Below, piece by piece: positions 21,114 through 24,261 of a DNA stretch of 24,261 bases. Within the stretch, counting starts at the first letter, position 1, and each line of letters begins with the position of its first letter. Below the pieces are notes generated by a model. It saw nothing but the letters and a program-made list of their open reading frames with translations, did no database searches and was not told the DNA's origin. Both the position numbers and the translations under genes were made by a program. This DNA comes from Parcubacteria group bacterium GW2011_GWA2_47_7 (GTDB lineage: Bacteria > Patescibacteriota > Minisyncoccia > Phycocordibacterales > UBA6899): contig LCOM01000025.1 of the NCBI GenBank assembly GCA_000999395.1, positions 1 through 24,261 on the forward strand, given 5' to 3'.

Positions 21114-22877
21114 TTACCAACTTCCTCCTCCCCCGCCGCCACCACCTCCTCCTGATGAACCTCCACCACCTGAGCCACCTCCTGAGCTTACAAAAGCAGT
21201 GCTCGCGCTAGTGGAAAACTTGGTAAGCTGATCTCCAATAGTAACAGCGCTCGCCGCAGAACCCCCTCGATACCACGTCGTCTCCGTATTAGGCGTAAAC
21301 ACATCGGCAAATTTTTCGGCCCATTTTTTTTCAACACCAAAAAGAATCGCGTACGGAAGAAATTTTGCAAAAAGCGCAGGATTTTTTTTTGGTGCATCAG
21401 TAAAATTGATGCGATCACTCTCGGCAACTTCAAGGTATTTTTTAAAACCTAAGATGTGTTCTTTTGTGATGATTCCCCGCTCGGTCATTTTTGGCATGAT
21501 GAAAGCGAAACAGAGGATGATAAATCCAGAAAGCACAAATGCGAGATTTCCAAATGGGAGAAAAAAACTCAGTAGCATTGCTAGTAGACCAGCGACAACA
21601 TAGTGCGTGCGGCTCGTAAGAGAATCCTTTTCATAATAGCCATCCTCTATCAACGAACGAGTTACTTGAGAGGTGATATTCGTACTCACCGTAGTGAGCT
21701 GATGGGAAAGTGAAGAGAGTAGTACTTGATTTTTCTTACTGAGGTTGTGAAGGGCGATATACAGATCGAACTCCGGTTTCGCAAGAAGCGTCGTGTCAGC
21801 ATCGGGAGTAAAGACTAATTTAAAATCCTCCGAGTCAAAAAAAAGAACTTTTTTCTTCGTTCGCTCAATCGTCAAATAGCCTCGTACGGCAAGCTCAATG
21901 ATTGATGCAGACAGCGCCGTGCCACTAATCGATCCGTGAAGAAGGAAAGCGGTATCGAGTACGCTCAGATGGTCAGGTATTTCAAACTCGGCGATGATGA
22001 CCCCACGCCCTTTCGGGTCTCGCCCCTTTGTCCACCAGAGTTCAAACATGACGGCAAAAGTGACTATCGGCCACATGATACTCCATCCAAAATATGTCGA
22101 AAAGGCGTTTCTCCACCAGTGATAGACTCCGACACTGTCAGCGAGCTTATTCGTCGTTGATGGTGGTGGAATAATAAATATCCGCTTCGGCACTCCCACT
22201 GCAACAGACATTCCTTCGTATGGCCCTAGGGCGCTATCGTGCGTATAGCGAACCGAATTGATGATACCCGTGCCCTCCTGGGGTGTCGTGGAGGCCGTAC
22301 ACTGCGCAGTGCTCCCCTCAGGACCAAAATAACACGCGGTAGAAATTTTGTTCTCATTCAATGGAAACGGAAGGAAAACATCGGCGCGGACAGCCAGAAT
22401 GCCCTCCTTCCATCCGTTCCCGGTCACATTCCAATAGAACTCATCTTTCCCTTCGAGATTCTGATTGATGGCACCCCACACAGTATAGTGGATGACATAA
22501 AGTTGTCGCCCCGAAACGGTCATATCGGGCTCGCCTATCTTGAGCTCAATATAATTTCCGCCACCCTGAGTCTTCGTCATGCGAAGGTTACCCTGCCCGT
22601 CGGTCACCATGATGCTCGATATTTCTATTTTGCGCTCCGTATTATCTCCCGGGGTAGTATAAGTAAGCGGAATTTTTCGGTATATGCCGTGTTTTCCGAC
22701 GGCATCGTCGCCGAAATTATAGACGATTTCCTCCTGAACAATAGCACTACCGTTCGGTTTGAGTTCTATGTGTGCAGTAAACGCGTCGATTGATTCCGCA
22801 GCAAAAGCGAAATATGGCAAAAAAGCAAACAACACAAAACTGGCACTCAGAATTCGATAAGACCTCCGCTTAGTCAT
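21114..22877 (-). CDS. DUF2207 family membrane protein with glycine-rich C-terminus
   Basis: From the ATG at 22877 the protein has 587 aa. This start overlaps the xseB stop by 8 bp and places a signal peptide (about residues 8-27, ending FAFAAES) at the N-terminus. The extracytoplasmic DUF2207 domain covers about 30-240 (IELKPNGSAIVQEEIVYNF, GIYRKIPL, FYWNVTGNGW). It is followed by a membrane helix at about 258-280 (STYFGWSIMWPIVTFAVMFE), a cytoplasmic segment with WTKGRDPKGRG, then two more helices at about 437-470. A cytoplasmic domain follows, with KKYLEVAESDRINF and FLPYAILFGVEKKWAEKF. The tail is almost pure Gly/Ser and ends in SW. The function of this widespread family is unknown; the architecture is normal. 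Confidence 0.88.
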   Translation of the reverse strand: MTKRRSYRILSASFVLFAFLPYFAFAAESIDAFTAHIELKPNGSAIVQEEIVYNFGDDAVGKHGIYRKIPLTYTTPGDNTERKIEISSIMVTDGQGNLRMTKTQGGGNYIELKIGEPDMTVSGRQLYVIHYTVWGAINQNLEGKDEFYWNVTGNGWKEGILAVRADVFLPFPLNENKISTACYFGPEGSTAQCTASTTPQEGTGIINSVRYTHDSALGPYEGMSVAVGVPKRIFIIPPPSTTNKLADSVGVYHWWRNAFSTYFGWSIMWPIVTFAVMFELWWTKGRDPKGRGVIIAEFEIPDHLSVLDTAFLLHGSISGTALSASIIELAVRGYLTIERTKKKVLFFDSEDFKLVFTPDADTTLLAKPEFDLYIALHNLSKKNQVLLSSLSHQLTTVSTNITSQVTRSLIEDGYYEKDSLTSRTHYVVAGLLAMLLSFFLPFGNLAFVLSGFIILCFAFIMPKMTERGIITKEHILGFKKYLEVAESDRINFTDAPKKNPALFAKFLPYAILFGVEKKWAEKFADVFTPNTETTWYRGGSAASAVTIGDQLTKFSTSASTAFVSSGGGSGGGGSSGGGGGGGGGGSW

Positions 22878-23079
22878 TTGTTCCGAGTTTTTTCTTAACA
22901 TCCTCAAATTCATTTTCGAGCTCCTTGAGCCGCTCCTTGCTTGCCTTGATAAGCTCTGCGCCCTCTTTTACTTTTTCAATTCCCTTTTCCACATCTATTT
23001 CCTCCTGCGATTCAAACCACTCCGTAATCGCTCGAAGTTTTTTCATCATCTCCGTTATGTTTATACTATTTTTTGGCAT
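22870..23079 (-). CDS. xseB: Exodeoxyribonuclease VII small subunit
   Basis: This 69-aa helical protein has the family pattern of two helices: MMKKLRAITEWFESQEEIDVE, then KGIEKVKEGAELIKASKERLKELE. It is a little shorter than the typical 75-80 aa. It starts 7 bp after xseA and overlaps the DUF2207 gene by 8 bp, so the three are probably one transcript. XseB wraps around XseA helices to form the ExoVII nuclease that degrades single-stranded DNA. Confidence 0.9.
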   Translation of the reverse strand: MPKNSINITEMMKKLRAITEWFESQEEIDVEKGIEKVKEGAELIKASKERLKELENEFEDVKKKLGTND

Positions 23080-23086
23080 ATGATTA

Positions 23087-24261
23087 TTATTCGTTTGTAA
23101 CGATTTTATCTATCACTTCACCCACCAGTGTACCATCCGCTAGTCGTGCCTCAAAACGCTCACCAGGTGCGATATCGTGAATGCTACGAATCACCCTCTC
23201 TTTCTTTGTGAGTATACTATATCCAAGTCGGAGCTGACGCATTGGGTCATTCTGAGCAAGCGACTTCCCTGCTCCCAAGAGCGACTCGGCGGTATGTTTG
23301 ATTGCAAGTCGATACTGCTCTACCAAGGCCTTCTCGGCGTAGACAATTTCATCTTTCTTGGAAGAAAGTATTCGCGCAAGTGCAACCAACGAATCATTGA
23401 ACCCTGCGACGAGCTGCCTAAACGGACGCAATAGCACATCGAGGTATTCCTCAAGCTCTGAACGTGTATTACGCAATGTGTCACCCAATTGCCATATATC
23501 TTGCTCAAAATGAGAAAGAATGCCGATGGAAAGAGTACTCAGTTCATGGATTGATTCCTGCCATGATGCATTCAGGAGAGTCGTTGTCGCGGTCGGCGTG
23601 GACGGAGCATAATCTGCGACGAGTTGCACCAAGGGTACATCTTTATCGTGTCCGATAGCGCAGATGGTCACGGCGGGAAATTCAGCAATCTTCCGCACGA
23701 CATGCTCATTGTTGAATGCCTGCAGGCTTTCAAGCGACCCCCCACCACGAATGAGAACGAGGACATCAAGGTCCTTGGACTCAAGCACAGAAAGTGCTGA
23801 AAGGATGTCTTTCACGGCTCCGGCGCCTTCGACGCGTGAATCAACGAACGCGACATGAAAACCAAATTTGCCGAGATTGCTCAGGAAGTCGTGGATGACG
23901 GCCCCACTCCGTGATGTGACGAGTCCAATACGCACCGGATGTTCCTTGAGCTTCCTCTTGCGCTCAGGTATGAAAAGCCCTTCGACCTCCATTTTCTTTT
24001 TCAATTCATCATAGGCCTTCTTGAACGCACCCTCTCCGACAGGCTGAATAGTCTCCGCGCGAAAACTGAATCGTCCGCTTGGCTTATATATCTCACTCCT
24101 GCCCTCGATGACCACCTCAAGCCCTTCCGTGAGAGCTATGCCCGCAAGGTCAAAATCACTCATCCACATGAAGACCGAGAGCGTGCTTCCATCAACAGCG
24201 TCTCGAATTGAGAAATACACCGCCTTGCCCTGCGCTTTAAAACTCGTGACCTCCCCTTTTA
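23087..24261 (-). CDS. xseA: Exodeoxyribonuclease VII large subunit (5' end outside the window)
   Basis: About 391 codons are visible and the frame continues beyond the right edge (KGEVTSFKAQGKAVYFS at the border), so the start is missing. Part of the N-terminal OB-fold (GRSEIYKPSGRFSFRAE) is followed by the catalytic domain: RIGLVTSRSGAVIHD, LIRGGGSLESLQAFN, ICAIGHDKDVPLVQLVAD and APSTPTATTTLL. The common GHETD motif is GHDKD here. The long helical region and the C-terminal segment (LRLGYSILTK ... DGTLVGEVIDKI) are intact. The enzyme is a processive single-strand DNA exonuclease working with XseB. Confidence 0.95.
   Translation of the reverse strand, partial: KGEVTSFKAQGKAVYFSIRDAVDGSTLSVFMWMSDFDLAGIALTEGLEVVIEGRSEIYKPSGRFSFRAETIQPVGEGAFKKAYDELKKKMEVEGLFIPERKRKLKEHPVRIGLVTSRSGAVIHDFLSNLGKFGFHVAFVDSRVEGAGAVKDILSALSVLESKDLDVLVLIRGGGSLESLQAFNNEHVVRKIAEFPAVTICAIGHDKDVPLVQLVADYAPSTPTATTTLLNASWQESIHELSTLSIGILSHFEQDIWQLGDTLRNTRSELEEYLDVLLRPFRQLVAGFNDSLVALARILSSKKDEIVYAEKALVEQYRLAIKHTAESLLGAGKSLAQNDPMRQLRLGYSILTKKERVIRSIHDIAPGERFEARLADGTLVGEVIDKIVTNE

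Noticed and set aside
1..24261. Alternative genetic code (UGA as Gly, as in some CPR lineages)
   Set aside because: Conserved genes read through with the standard code, and UGA is used as a stop, for example in the ATGA overlap between the HyfB- and HyfC-like genes.

Overview
The window looks like a chromosomal segment of a Candidate Phyla Radiation (Patescibacteria) bacterium, most likely from the Parcubacteria side. This rests on sequence features, not a database search. Genes are small and tightly packed, most Shine-Dalgarno motifs are weak or absent, and UGA acts as a stop (standard code). Two secreted proteins end in the peptidoglycan-binding-like domain typical of Parcubacteria surface proteins. 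The ATP synthase subunits are short, and there is a small DUF2207 membrane protein and a tRNA gene without encoded CCA.

Layout. Positions 1-5024 (minus strand) hold a partial membrane-anchored protein, a CAP-domain membrane protein and two related cell-surface proteins, the second apparently missing its signal peptide. Positions 5283-11815 (minus) hold the F-type ATP synthase operon in the order atpB-E-F-H-A-G-(unknown 119-aa gene)-D-C. Its atpA is broken: about 70 expected residues are replaced by about 110 bp resembling a cupin/phosphomannose-isomerase fragment, and the frame is shifted. Positions 11973-13118 (plus) hold a lone CsoSCA-like (carboxysome-type beta) carbonic anhydrase with its own promoter and terminator. 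Positions 13160-20303 (minus) hold a six-gene operon for a complex resembling group 4 membrane-bound hydrogenase / complex I (Hyf/Hyc/Ehr type), in the order I-B-C-E-F-G, behind a near-consensus promoter. A hairpin-rich non-coding stretch and tRNA-Pro(CGG) follow. A 66-aa membrane protein, the DUF2207 protein, xseB and a partial xseA complete the window (minus).

The most interesting object is the hydrogenase-like complex. Its large subunit lacks all four Cys ligands of the NiFe site. Its small subunit also lacks all four Cys ligands of the proximal [4Fe-4S] cluster. No ferredoxin-like subunit is encoded. The membrane subunits still carry the Glu, Lys and loop residues used for ion translocation. 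As read, this is a complex-I-like ion-translocating machine with no recognisable redox centre. It lies beside a carbonic anhydrase and the ATP synthase. A role in coupling ion movement to CO2/bicarbonate chemistry, or as an antiporter-like complex, is an attractive hypothesis but is inferred only from gene neighbourhood.

Three genes (atpA, the HyfB-like gene and the second surface protein) each contain an abrupt internal junction with missing sequence. Either the genome or the assembly has suffered small deletions or replacements, and raw-read checks are needed before biological conclusions are drawn from those genes. Several genes have TATAAT-like -10 boxes only 6-13 nt upstream of the ATG, suggesting leaderless or near-leaderless transcripts.
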